The notes under the pieces were generated by a model, which was given only the letters and a program-made list of their open reading frames with translations, made no database searches and was not told the origin of the DNA. Of a stretch of 64,000 nt of DNA, positions 37,261 to 45,552 are shown one piece after another (position 1 is the first letter of the stretch; each line of letters starts with the position of its first letter). A program made the translations under genes and the position numbers. Source of the stretch: Bacteroidota bacterium (lineage in GTDB: Bacteria; Bacteroidota; Bacteroidia; B-17B0; Aurantibacillaceae); the NCBI GenBank assembly GCA_016185125.1, contig JACPOC010000052.1, positions 41,872 through 105,871 on the forward strand, given 5' to 3'.

Positions 37261-37335
37261 GCCACGAATTGTCACAAATTAGAAAAATTAAATAGATTGT
37301 AGGTTTGGCTTAGGGAAATTAGTGTAATTAGTGGC
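37261..37335. repeat. Gene-less copy of the GxxExxY-element terminal repeats
   Basis: GCCACGAATTGTCACAAATT at the left and GAAATTAGTGTAATTAGTGGC at the right form an imperfect inverted repeat with the same words as the ends of the element at 27201-27708, but with only about 30 bp between. Looks like a miniature, non-coding derivative. Confidence 0.55.
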
Positions 37336-37340
37336 AAGAT

Positions 37341-37363
37341 ACCTCGCAGCTATGCTGCGGGTT
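37341..37363. repeat. Palindrome 2 (REP-like hairpin)
   Basis: CCTCGCAGC-tat-GCTGCGGGT has the same layout as the hairpin at 37224, with A to C on one arm matched by T to G on the other, so pairing is kept. It lies 2 bp beyond the xerD stop. Confidence 0.5.
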
Positions 37364-37365
37364 AT

Positions 37366-38280
37366 TCATTGTTTCTTATTGTTTCTGGGATGATAACTCA
37401 AAATATTATCTCTCAGAAATTGCGTATCAATGTGGGTGTAAATTTCGGTGGTGGTGATGCTTTCATGGCCAAGCATTTCCTGCACTGCTCTCAGATCAGC
37501 ACCTCCTTCTACCAAATGCGTGGCAAAAGAATGCCGTAAAGTATGCGGACTTAAAACTTTATTGATTCCCGCTTTTTGAGCCAGATCTTTAATAATATAA
37601 AACACCATTATGCGCGAAAGTTTTGCGCCTCTACGGTTAAGATAAACAACATCTTCGTTGCCTTTTTTAATGGCCAGATGAGTTCTTAAATTATTAAGAT
37701 AATTATTTATAAGATTTTTTGCACTTGCTCCTATAGGAATAAGCCGCTCTTTACTGCCCTTCCCTTCTACCTTTATATAATCTTCTTTTAAATGTAGGTT
37801 GCTGATTTTAAGATTTACCAATTCACTCACCCGCAAGCCGCAACTGTAAAGTGTTTCCAATAAACTAATGTTGCGTTCTCCTTCGGGAGTGCTTCTGTCA
37901 ATACACGCCATCATCGCGTCAATCTCCGAAACATCTAAAACAACAGGTAGTTTTCGGGTTATTTTTGGAGTTACTAAAAGTTCGGCCGGGCTATCTTTCA
38001 TATCATTTTCAATTACAAGAAATTTATAAAAGGTTTTTATGCCTGAAACAATGCGGGCTTGCGTTGTTGCTGAAAAATTTAGCGAAGCAATCCATTCAGT
38101 AAACTGAGATAATTGCTTATAACTAAATTTATCCGGCGATTGATTTGCCAAAAATAATATTGAAAACGCTTCCAGTTTTTTAATATCATCTGTATAAGCT
38201 TCAACAGAGTTTTTAGACAGTGATTTTTCCAATAATAAATACTGTTTAAATCGAGTATAGTATGTAATCCAGCTGTACAT
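37366..38280 (-). CDS. xerD: Site-specific tyrosine recombinase XerD
   Basis: A 304-aa Xer recombinase. The core-binding domain spans about 1-105, with LLEKSLSKNSVEAYTDDIKK. Catalytic residues appear as Arg in SCGLRVSELVNL, Lys in VEGKGSKERLIPIG, SPHTLRHSFATHL (His/Arg), MLGHESITTTEIYTHID (His, Tyr nucleophile). The conserved length and final helix (LRDNILSYHPR) fit XerD better than a phage integrase. It acts with XerC on dif. The gene is followed by REP-like hairpins and is divergent from aroQ. Confidence 0.92.
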   Translation of the reverse strand: MYSWITYYTRFKQYLLLEKSLSKNSVEAYTDDIKKLEAFSILFLANQSPDKFSYKQLSQFTEWIASLNFSATTQARIVSGIKTFYKFLVIENDMKDSPAELLVTPKITRKLPVVLDVSEIDAMMACIDRSTPEGERNISLLETLYSCGLRVSELVNLKISNLHLKEDYIKVEGKGSKERLIPIGASAKNLINNYLNNLRTHLAIKKGNEDVVYLNRRGAKLSRIMVFYIIKDLAQKAGINKVLSPHTLRHSFATHLVEGGADLRAVQEMLGHESITTTEIYTHIDTQFLRDNILSYHPRNNKKQ

Positions 38281-38359
38281 TAAAATTTATAGAGAAGCCT
38301 TTTTATTAATTTAGAATGATAAAAATAAAATTATTAAAAATAACACGTATTTTCACATT

Positions 38360-38776
38360 ATGAAGTTAGCGATAATTAACGGCCCCAATTTAAACCTTTT
38401 AGGAAAGCGTGAAAAGGATATTTATGGAAGCATAAGTTTTGAAGACAATTTTAAAGAGCTCCAAAAAAAATTTCCAACAATTGAATTATCCTATTATCAA
38501 AGTAATGTTGAAGGAGAATTAGTTAATAAGCTTCATGAAATTGGTTTTACTTACGATGGCATTATTTTAAACGCCGGGGCTTACACGCACACCTCAATAG
38601 CTATAGCCGATGCAATTGCCGCAATTAAAACTTCTGTTATAGAAGTACACATTAGTAATATTTTTGCGCGGGAAGATTTTAGACATACTTCTTATTTAGG
38701 AGCTAAGTGTATGGGAAGCATTAGTGGTTTTGGTTTAAAGAGTTATGAGCTGGCAATAAAAGTTTTTAGTATTTAG
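38360..38776 (+). CDS. aroQ: Type II 3-dehydroquinate dehydratase
   Basis: A 138-aa dodecameric dehydratase of the shikimate pathway. INGPNLNLLGKREKDIYGS carries the catalytic loop Arg and Tyr, YYQSNVEGELVNKLHE the substrate loop, LNAGAYTHTSIAIADAI the anhydride-binding Asn and His-containing strand, and VHISNIFAREDFRHTSYLG the His/Ser/Arg site. Monocistronic, tail-to-tail with the TsaC-like gene; short direct repeats (gtttag tgt) lie between them. Confidence 0.95.
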   Translation: MKLAIINGPNLNLLGKREKDIYGSISFEDNFKELQKKFPTIELSYYQSNVEGELVNKLHEIGFTYDGIILNAGAYTHTSIAIADAIAAIKTSVIEVHISNIFAREDFRHTSYLGAKCMGSISGFGLKSYELAIKVFSI

Positions 38777-38832
38777 TGTTTAGTTTTGAGTGTTTAGTTT
38801 TTTAATATTAAAAACTTAAAACTGCTTAAAAA

Positions 38833-39456
38833 CTAATTTAAAACCTCTAAACTTCCCAAGCCTTCGCGCACAACAACAATCTCTGGTCCGCTGCAATCAA
38901 TTACTGTTGAAGGATAAATATTGCCAAAGCCGCCGTCAATTACCATATCTACTTCTTTTTGATATTGGCGGTGAATAACCTCAGGGTCTGAAAAATATTC
39001 CAGAATATCATCACTGTTATCGTGCAAACTTGTTGAGATGATGGGGTTGCCTAAAGCTTCTACAATTTCTCTGCAAATAAAATTTAGCGGCACACGAATA
39101 CCAATGGTTTTTCTATCTTGCTTAAGCAATTTAGGAACATTGTTGTTGGCCTCTAAAATAAAAGTATAAGGCCCCGGCAACGCTTTTTTCATAATACGAA
39201 AAACATTATTTGGAATAGCCTTTGTATATTCTGAAAGGTGACTGAGGTTACTGCACACAAAAGAAAAATTAGCCTTTTCGGGCTTAATGCCTTTTAATTT
39301 GCAAATGCGTTCAATGGCCTTTGGGCTTGTTATATCGCCCCCCAAAGCATACACGGTATCAGTAGGGTATATAATAACCCCGCCGTTTTTTAAACATTTT
39401 ACAACTTGGTCAATTGTTTGAGATGAAATTTTAGATTCGTTTAAATAAAGTAGCAT
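38833..39456 (-). CDS. L-threonylcarbamoyladenylate synthase (TsaC/YrdC/Sua5 family)
   Basis: A 207-aa YrdC-fold protein. GGVIIYPTDTVYALGGDITS forms the nucleotide pocket, ICKLKGIKPEKANFSFVCS follows, then LPGPYTFILEAN, KTIGIRVPLN and NPIISTSLHDNSDD. It makes threonylcarbamoyl-AMP from Thr, bicarbonate and ATP for tRNA t6A37; TcdA at 4.0 kb acts on the product later. Length is that of the single-domain form without the Sua5 extension. Confidence 0.92.
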   Translation of the reverse strand: MLLYLNESKISSQTIDQVVKCLKNGGVIIYPTDTVYALGGDITSPKAIERICKLKGIKPEKANFSFVCSNLSHLSEYTKAIPNNVFRIMKKALPGPYTFILEANNNVPKLLKQDRKTIGIRVPLNFICREIVEALGNPIISTSLHDNSDDILEYFSDPEVIHRQYQKEVDMVIDGGFGNIYPSTVIDCSGPEIVVVREGLGSLEVLN

Positions 39457-39551
39457 GCGCGAATTTATGAAGAAAACCGCTGATTAACCTACCCATAATT
39501 ACCTAAGGCTCTTTAAATATGAAGCAAAAAAATATATATTTTTAACAATTG

Positions 39552-39582
39552 TTTGTTTTTTAAAACAAATTTTTTATATTCG
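39552..39582 (+). promoter_or_regulatory. Bacteroidota-type promoter of a short transcription unit
   Basis: TTTG (39552-39555) and TATATTCG (39575-39582) with 19 bp between fit the phylum's -33/-7 layout. Initiation would fall at about 39588, on or next to an ATG. Confidence 0.45.
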
Positions 39583-39586
39583 TTGT

Positions 39587-39673
39587 ATGATTATGCCAAT
39601 CTCTTTTATATCAATACATGCAAAAGCCCCTGCAACGCTTGCGGCTGTAGAGAGAGAGAGAGAGAGAGACTAA
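39587..39673 (+). CDS. Putative 28-aa leaderless peptide with AG-repeat tail
   Basis: ATG 39587 opens MIMPISFISIHAKAPATLAA followed by VERERERD and a TAA. The RE run is encoded by an (AG)n microsatellite at about 39650-39669, so loss or gain of repeat units changes the frame. One alternative frame continues as LTIHYLNYYLPVTL and another runs into the downstream tandem array. A promoter-like pair precedes it and a hairpin terminator follows, giving a transcript of about 150 nt that could instead be a small RNA. Confidence 0.35.
   Translation: MIMPISFISIHAKAPATLAAVERERERD
39649..39669 (+). repeat. (AG)n microsatellite
   Basis: About ten AG dinucleotides in a row directly before GACTAAC. This is the only long dinucleotide tract in the window. 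Confidence 0.95.
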
Positions 39674-39699
39674 CAATACATTATTTAAATTATTATTTG

Positions 39700-39735
39700 C
39701 CCGTAACGTTATAAAAAGCGTGTACGGGTTTTTTT
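39700..39735 (+). terminator. Rho-independent terminator of the short transcript
   Basis: CCCGTA / TACGGG stem followed by a run of seven T. The loop is long (about 17 nt). Confidence 0.65.
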
Positions 39736-39752
39736 ATGCTTTAAAATTAAAA

Positions 39753-39972
39753 ACATGTCGTTATGTTTTAAAAACAAGACGTTAATTATTGAAAACAAGA
39801 CGTTAATTATGGATGACAAGACCTTATGTTTTAAAAACAAGACGTTAAAATTGAAAACAAGAGCTTATGTTTTAGAAACAAGACGTTATGTTTTGAAAAC
39901 AAGACATTAAAATTGAAAACAAGAGCTTATGTTTTAAAAACAAGACGTTAATTATTGATGACAAGACGTTAA
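39753..39972 (+). repeat. Tandem array A: 11 degenerate units of 20-21 bp
   Basis: The core ACAAGACGTTA recurs with starts at 39753 (degenerate), 39774, 39795, 39816, 39837, 39857, 39878, 39899, 39919, 39940 and 39961, spacing 21 or 20 bp throughout. Cores alternate among GACGTTA, GAGCTTA, GACCTTA and GACATTA; linkers are of three types (ATTATTG, TGTTTTA, AAATTG). A-tracts recur every two helical turns. The array ends 40 bp before the next ATG. There are no unique spacers, so it is not CRISPR. Confidence 0.9.
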
Positions 39973-40011
39973 AAACTAATCATTAAAAACTAAAATTAAA
40001 AACTAAAAGTT

Positions 40012-40416
40012 ATGGCCAGAAAAACAGTAAGAGTAAAAATACCCCGGGGCAATGCCGATGATATGATAGATTTAATAAAACATGTATTAAAGCATGATAA
40101 AGACCTTGGCAAAAACAGCCTGTTAGATAAGGTAGATGTAACCGCGCTTACCGCGTTGTTAAAAGCAGCAGAGCCCGAGCGCGAAAAAGCAAAAGAACTG
40201 GAAGCCGCCGCGCAGGGTTTTAACCAAAGTGCCAAAAACCATTTGGGCATAAACCGCGACCAAAGCATTAACACACCCAATACAGGCCTATACCACATAA
40301 CACAGGTGCGCGATACTTTGCTTAAAAAACTAAAAGGGGTTGAAGAAAAACTTGGCGAATACGGCTTTAACGTTGCCATTGGCAGTGCTAAAGGCCGGAG
40401 CAAAAAAACTAAATAA
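40012..40416 (+). CDS. Hypothetical basic protein downstream of array A, 134 aa
   Basis: A soluble protein with a basic N-terminus (MARKTVRVKIPRGNADDMID), a helical centre (LKAAEPEREKAKELEAAAQG, NHLGINRDQSINTPNTGLYH), and a basic tail (GSAKGRSKKTK). The ARKTVRVKIPRG start and the linker GINRDQ..NTPNT give me an impression of a Bacteroidota family found next to short tandem arrays, but I cannot name a domain. Its GC-rich codon choice (gaagccgccgcgcag) is unlike neighbouring genes. Candidate partner of array A. Confidence 0.7.
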   Translation: MARKTVRVKIPRGNADDMIDLIKHVLKHDKDLGKNSLLDKVDVTALTALLKAAEPEREKAKELEAAAQGFNQSAKNHLGINRDQSINTPNTGLYHITQVRDTLLKKLKGVEEKLGEYGFNVAIGSAKGRSKKTK

Positions 40417-40560
40417 TACAATTGTAACAAAACAGAAATAATAAACAAACACTATTTAACTGCAAGGCAGTGTAAATAAAAAGCAAACAAAACGGCTTAA
40501 TAGGTTTTGAAAAAAATAATTATATTTAATCTTGTAAAATAATAAAACAATTTTTTTACA

Positions 40561-40604
40561 ACGGGAGCTGAGCAAGGTAGGCATAGGAGCTTTCCCAAAC
40601 CCGT
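40561..40604 (+). promoter_or_regulatory. Possible structured RNA leader
   Basis: ACGGG (40561-40565) can pair with CCCGT (40600-40604). Inside, GGGAGCT (40563-40569) can instead pair with AGCTttCCC (40588-40596), a competing stem. It lies 22 bp before the secreted-protein ATG at 40626. No known riboswitch is recognised. Confidence 0.3.
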
Positions 40605-40625
40605 AAAAACAGAAAATCAAAGGAT

Positions 40626-41102
40626 ATGAAAAAGATAATTTTAGCATTACTTGTTACGACAGGATTATATTCTAAAGCAACCAACCTTTCAAATTCAAGC
40701 AGGAATAATCATGAATCTTTACAAACTAATTCCATAACACAATGCGAGCTTAGCTTTAAAGGAAATCCGAATGAAGTTTCAGCAGTAATAACGAAAACTA
40801 TTACTTATTCTTATAAAACAGGCGACGCCCTCAACTGTAACAATGAAGGCAGCCGTTGTAAAGTAACAGTAACCATAGTATATAGAACCTTACCAGGTTT
40901 GCCTTCAAACTTTACTCCACCAACCGGAAGCTTAACAGGCCTGTTTAGAACTAGTGAATTTTCCGGCGGCACTGCCTATTTTCCTGAAGCATATATGAGC
41001 ATAAGCCAAACAAAGCTAGGTTATGGAGTATATATTCCAAAACAATTTGCTGTTTGGTCAGAATCTGATAATGCATATTTATTTTATTACACACCAAATT
41101 GA
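40626..41102 (+). CDS. Secreted hypothetical protein, 158 aa
   Basis: An N-terminal signal peptide (MKKIILALLVTTGLYSKATN) is followed by a small beta-rich domain with three Cys (QCELSF, ALNCNNEGSRCKVT) and a C-terminus AVWSESDNAYLFYYTPN. No family recognised. It has a GC-richer, potentially folded leader and is terminated by a strong hairpin after its stop. Reading context: a TlpA-like lipoprotein follows and could act on its cysteines; this is inference from position. Confidence 0.7.
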   Translation: MKKIILALLVTTGLYSKATNLSNSSRNNHESLQTNSITQCELSFKGNPNEVSAVITKTITYSYKTGDALNCNNEGSRCKVTVTIVYRTLPGLPSNFTPPTGSLTGLFRTSEFSGGTAYFPEAYMSISQTKLGYGVYIPKQFAVWSESDNAYLFYYTPN

Positions 41103-41111
41103 TAAACAGTT

Positions 41112-41154
41112 AAAGCACTAATCTTAATTACATTAGATTAGTGCTTTAATTTTA
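41112..41154. terminator. Strong hairpin terminator between two same-strand genes
   Basis: AAAGCACTAATCT / AGATTAGTGCTTT is a perfect 13-bp stem with a 10-nt loop, followed by T-rich DNA. It ends only 6 bp before the ATG of the next gene, so read-through transcripts would have the start site next to the stem. Confidence 0.8.
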
Positions 41155-41160
41155 TAAGCT

Positions 41161-41808
41161 ATGTTTACTCGAATATTTTCCTTTATTTTTATCTTTTTCA
41201 CAGCGTGTACGCTTTTACCTTCCCCAAATAAAGCTTCAAGAAAAGATACTTTATCAACAAATTCAAATTTTAATACTATTCAAAGAGTATTAGATAGTTT
41301 ACAGAACTTGGGAGCTAAACCAAAGGTTACAATAAGTACAGTTACAGATAGTGTAGTCGTAAGTAAATCTTCAATTAGTTACGTTAAAGAAATTAATTCT
41401 TTGGTACTGGATTCTTTAATTACAAATTCCAAAAAAAAATATACGCTCATTCATTGTTGGGCCTCATGGTGTTTGCCCTGTAAAAAAGAATTACCTGAAA
41501 TGATTAAGAGAGAGGGTACATTTAATAACACAAGTTTTATTTATATAAGTTTAGAAGTTAATACATTATCTCAACAAAGTGTAATTGATAATTATTTAAC
41601 ATCCATAAATTTTACGAGCGCAAATTACATTGTAGAAAATAAGGATGAAAGGATTGACTTGAAAAACTTAAATGCTATCAATTTGATTAAAAATTTTAAA
41701 AAAGATTACAATGGTAGTATCCCTTTTAATTTATTAATTGAGAACAATAATAAGCGTTTAGTTACCTTTTCAAATACTTTTATGGATTTAAGTAAAAAAT
41801 TAAATTAA
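41161..41808 (+). CDS. TlpA-like thioredoxin-fold lipoprotein
   Basis: Lipoprotein signal MFTRIFSFIFIFFTACTLLP with lipobox Cys, then a linker and a thioredoxin domain. CWASWCLPCKKELPEMIKRE gives the WCxxC redox site (about residue 99). FIYISLEVNTLSQQSV matches the TlpA second strand; IPFNLLIENNN contains the cis-Pro (about residue 200). It would reduce or oxidise periplasmic disulfides. The immediately preceding terminator means it needs its own promoter or read-through. No downstream oxidoreductase genes. Confidence 0.85.
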   Translation: MFTRIFSFIFIFFTACTLLPSPNKASRKDTLSTNSNFNTIQRVLDSLQNLGAKPKVTISTVTDSVVVSKSSISYVKEINSLVLDSLITNSKKKYTLIHCWASWCLPCKKELPEMIKREGTFNNTSFIYISLEVNTLSQQSVIDNYLTSINFTSANYIVENKDERIDLKNLNAINLIKNFKKDYNGSIPFNLLIENNNKRLVTFSNTFMDLSKKLN

Positions 41809-41982
41809 AGTTTAAACTTAATCTTTACTATTAAGTTAAACACTTTACAATTTGATCAACTACTGTTTAAGAAGAAATATTATTTTCGTTTAGATGCAAT
41901 AATATGATTAAATTTACTAAAAAAACACACCATGAAATTTCATGAGGATCTTTTTACTGAAATAGGATTATAGCTTGTTTAA

Positions 41983-44723
41983 ATGCTGAAAACTAAACTT
42001 ACACTACTTTTTTTTTTGCAAGTGCTATTTTATTTGGTCAATCCATCAAGCTGTCCGGAAACGTAAAAGACACTTTAGCTAAACAACCGCTTCCTAACGC
42101 CTTGCTCATGGCTATTAAATTTACCGACAGCACATTGGTTAATTTTACAAGAAGCAATAACGAAGGTATATTTAAACCCATTACTTTGCCAAAGGACACC
42201 TACATAGTTATCCTTTCGCATCCTTCTTATAATGATAAAACGTATTTATTAGTGCCCTCAAAAAATGACACGCTGTTTAATTTTAAAAATGTAAAGCTCG
42301 CTGAAAAATCAGTTGAGTTAAATGAAGTTGAGGTAATTGCCTACAAAGAAAAAATGTATTATAAAGGCGATACCCTGCAATTTACCGCTGATTCATTTAA
42401 GGTTAAGCCTGATGCAACAGTAGAAGACCTTTTAAAAAAATTGCCGGGAATAAAAGTTGACGCTGACGGAAAAATTACAATACAAGGAAAAGTAGTAGAT
42501 CAGGTGTTGGTGGATGGCGATGAATTTTTTGGAACAGACCCTACTATTGCCACAAAAAATTTGAATGCCAATACAGTAGAAACAGTGCAAGTGTTTGATA
42601 AAAAAAATGAAAATACAGAAAACGGAGGCGATGAAACGGTAAAGGTGGTAAACCTGAAATTAAAAGATGATGCTAAAAAAGGATATTTCGGTAAATTATC
42701 CGGCGCGAGCGATTTTAAAAAATTTTATGAAAACGAAATGATGCTTAACAAATTTAAAAACAACAGAAAGTTTTCGGTATTTGGTTTATTTGCCAACACA
42801 CCCAAGCAAGCCTTTGCATGGAGGGATGCCAACCAATTGGGATTAAGCAATGAAGGCGGCGGAAATTTTGATTCAGAAACCAACAGCTGGACTTCCAATA
42901 ACAATAGTGTTTCCGGGGTGCCACAAACATTTAAATCAGGTTTTTATTTTAACGATAAATTTGGGAAGAATACCAAGATTAATTCTGATTATACTTTTAG
43001 CCAAAATAAATTGCTAACCGGTTCACAAACAAATACGCAATTTTTTTTACAAGATACCAGCTATACAAATGCTCAGGTTGTGAGTAAGCAATCCTATAAC
43101 CAAAGCCATAACTTTGCACTAAAATTAAATCAAAAACTAGATTCTCTGACGGAACTAACTATTAAGCCAAAACTAACGTATAATAATTCCAAATCTACCA
43201 ACACTCAAAATGACGATTTTATATCACAAAGCGGTGAACTGACCAGACAAACAACTATTTTAAACACGAGTGCTTCAGAAACGATGAATGCTTCGTTGCA
43301 GATGAAACTCAGTAAAAACTTCATGAAGAAAGATCGTAACCTTACTGTTAACTATCAGCCCTCGTATTATATTTCCTGGGGAGCTGCCAATTTAAATACT
43401 GCATTTAAATATTATAAAAATCAAAATACAGATTCTTCTATATTTCAAAAAAAGGAAACTTTCAGTAATAAATCTGAACAAAACGGTAATATTACTTATA
43501 CTGAACCATGGACTAAAAAATTTAGAACTGAAACTGTTTATGGCATCTCCTATAATCAAAACAAAAGCAACAGAAAAACCCTTGATTTTAACGGATTGGG
43601 ATACGACCTTATTAATACCGCGCAATCTAACGACTTTAGAAATACCCGCGTTACTCAACGCATAGGTAACAAATTTATTTATGATGTTAAAAAGTATAAA
43701 ATAGGTGTTGGCGTTAATTATCGCAACATACTTCAGCAAAATATTAATGTAAGTACCTCGCAAACATTAAGCACCACCTTTCATAACGTTTTGCCGTTTG
43801 CCAATATTAACTTTCGAATTAATCAAGGCTCTAATTTATCGGCTCGTTATACTACAAACGCGCAGCAACCCAATCTTCAGCAATTACAGCCAATAACCGA
43901 TAATACAGACCCAAACAGAATAATTATTGGAAATCCTGATCTTAAGCCGCAGTTCACTAATAATTTTTCGCTTGATTATTATTTTTACAAAGGCCTAAGC
44001 GATGTTGATTTTTTTACAGGCGCGCAATACAATAATGTTTCTAACGAAATAAGTGAAAAAACCATTTTTGATTTGTACGGAAAATCTATTACCACTCCTG
44101 TTAATGTAAATGGCAATTATTTTGGCAACCTTTGGTGTGGCGGCGGATTTCCCGTTTTAAAAAGATGGATGAAACTTTCTTACAATTTTAGCGGAAGCAT
44201 AAACAACAATGTGGCTTTTGTTAATGAACAACAAAACGTAACTCAATTAATTGGATTAAATCCAAGTATTGGTTTTGAAAAAAAAATCAGTGATGTTTTT
44301 CAAATAGAATTAGGCGGCAATTATAATTACAATATTCCTAAGCAAACTATTAGTTTACAATCTAACAAACCCTATTATACTTATGGAATAACCGCAAACG
44401 CTTGGGCCAAACTTCCCAACAATATCAGAATTGCAGCCGACTGCCAATATACTAATAACGGTAACCGATCTAACGGTTATAATATTGACTATTTTATTTT
44501 AAATACTCAGCTTAGTAAGGCATTTTTCAAAGCAAAAAACTTTATAGTATCCGCTGAAGCTTATGATATTTTAAACCAAAACATTAATAATCAACGTACA
44601 ATTTCAGCCAATAAAATTATTGACTCTAAAACGCAGATTATTAAAAGATATTTTTTGTTGCGCTTGGTTTACAAATTTACCAATCAAAAAGAAAAAGAAG
44701 TAGAGGAGGATGAAGATGATTAA
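41983..44723 (+). CDS. TonB-receptor-like outer-membrane barrel; signal peptide out of frame via T10
   Basis: The main frame (track start TTG 42102) encodes a CarboxypepD_reg-like domain, a plug (VEDLLKKLPGIKVDADGKIT, VLVDGDEFFGTDPTIATKNL), and a long beta barrel ending LLRLVYKFTN, the OMP_b-brl_3 type of Bacteroidota. Coding extends in frame upstream (FASAILFGQSIKLSGNVKDT). ATG 41983 gives MLKTKLTLLFF and then a T10 run; 11 T would join the two into a normal signal peptide. So the gene is off by one base here: phase variation, mutation or assembly error. The GLPGLI gene overlaps its 3' end. Confidence 0.85.
42008..42017 (+). repeat. Homopolymer T10 in signal-peptide region
   Basis: Ten T between CTAC and GCAAG in the 5' coding part of the receptor-like gene. 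Adding one T (or deleting two) restores the frame from ATG 41983. Confidence 0.9.
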
Positions 44724-45432
44724 AACTTTGTTTGCTTTTTTATTGATTACACTTTCACTTCAAACGCAAGCTCAAATACGTTCAGGACGGATAACTTTTG
44801 AACGTAAAACCAATTTATTTAAAAAATTTAAGGGAGAAGACGATGTCTCGCAATGGCTTAAGGAAGAAGATAAAATAAAAGTAGATTATTTTGAATTAAC
44901 TTTTAACGATACCTGTTCCTTATTTAAACCACAGGAAAGTGATTTAAGAGAAAAGATGGAATGGGCAACCGCTAAAAATATTGTTTACCAAAATTTAAAT
45001 ACCAATAAACGTTATTTAATTAAAAATTTTTGGGGAGAAGAACTTCATCTTACCGACAGTTTATTTAAAAGAAAGTGGAAGATAACCCAAAGCTCGCGCA
45101 AAATAGCCGGCTATAATTGCCGCAAAGCTATTTGGCAGGCTAATGATTCTACAAAAATTTATGCCTGGTTTAGTTACGACATTGTTCCCTCTTTAGGGCC
45201 GGAAAGTTTTAATGGCTTACCCGGCACAATTCTTGGCCTGGCTACAGAAGATGGCGGTGTTATTTATTTCGCAAAAAAGTTAGAAATTTTAGAACCTGTT
45301 ACTGCAACTTTTATTCCGCCCAAGAAGAAAAAAACATACACCGTACCCGAATTAAAAGCTGAAATAAAAAAACGTTACGGAAAAGAAAAATGGTTTAAGG
45401 GTTTATTAGAAAGCCACTTTGGTATTTGGTAA
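44716..45432 (+). CDS. GLPGLI family secreted protein
   Basis: The signal peptide is MIKTLFAFLLITLSLQTQAQ. The family motif appears as FNGLPGTILGLATEDGG (about residue 160), with DYFELTFNDTCSLFKP and YNCRKAIWQANDSTKIYAWF before it. I prefer ATG 44716 over 44710 because an AGGAGG lies six bases before it. GLPGLI proteins are common in Bacteroidota beside TonB-receptor-like genes; role unknown, possibly a periplasmic partner. It overlaps the receptor stop by 8 bp and ends in a full KAEIKKRYGKE helix. Confidence 0.85.
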   Translation: MIKTLFAFLLITLSLQTQAQIRSGRITFERKTNLFKKFKGEDDVSQWLKEEDKIKVDYFELTFNDTCSLFKPQESDLREKMEWATAKNIVYQNLNTNKRYLIKNFWGEELHLTDSLFKRKWKITQSSRKIAGYNCRKAIWQANDSTKIYAWFSYDIVPSLGPESFNGLPGTILGLATEDGGVIYFAKKLEILEPVTATFIPPKKKKTYTVPELKAEIKKRYGKEKWFKGLLESHFGIW

Positions 45433-45552
45433 TTTAAAATTTAAGAAATAATACCAAATGAATTTATGATTTAGACTAAAAATACTAAGTAATTTTTTAT
45501 CAAAACGATTTTTAAAAATTGCTGCATAGCATTGCCTACAAAAATAAAACCA

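Noticed and set aside
39753-39972. CRISPR array
   Set aside because: Linkers are of three recurring types of about 9-10 bp, far too short and not unique.
39996-40448. 150-aa minus-strand ORF
   Set aside because: Antisense to the 134-aa gene with GC-richer codons; the plus frame begins with a good ATG and has normal protein composition.
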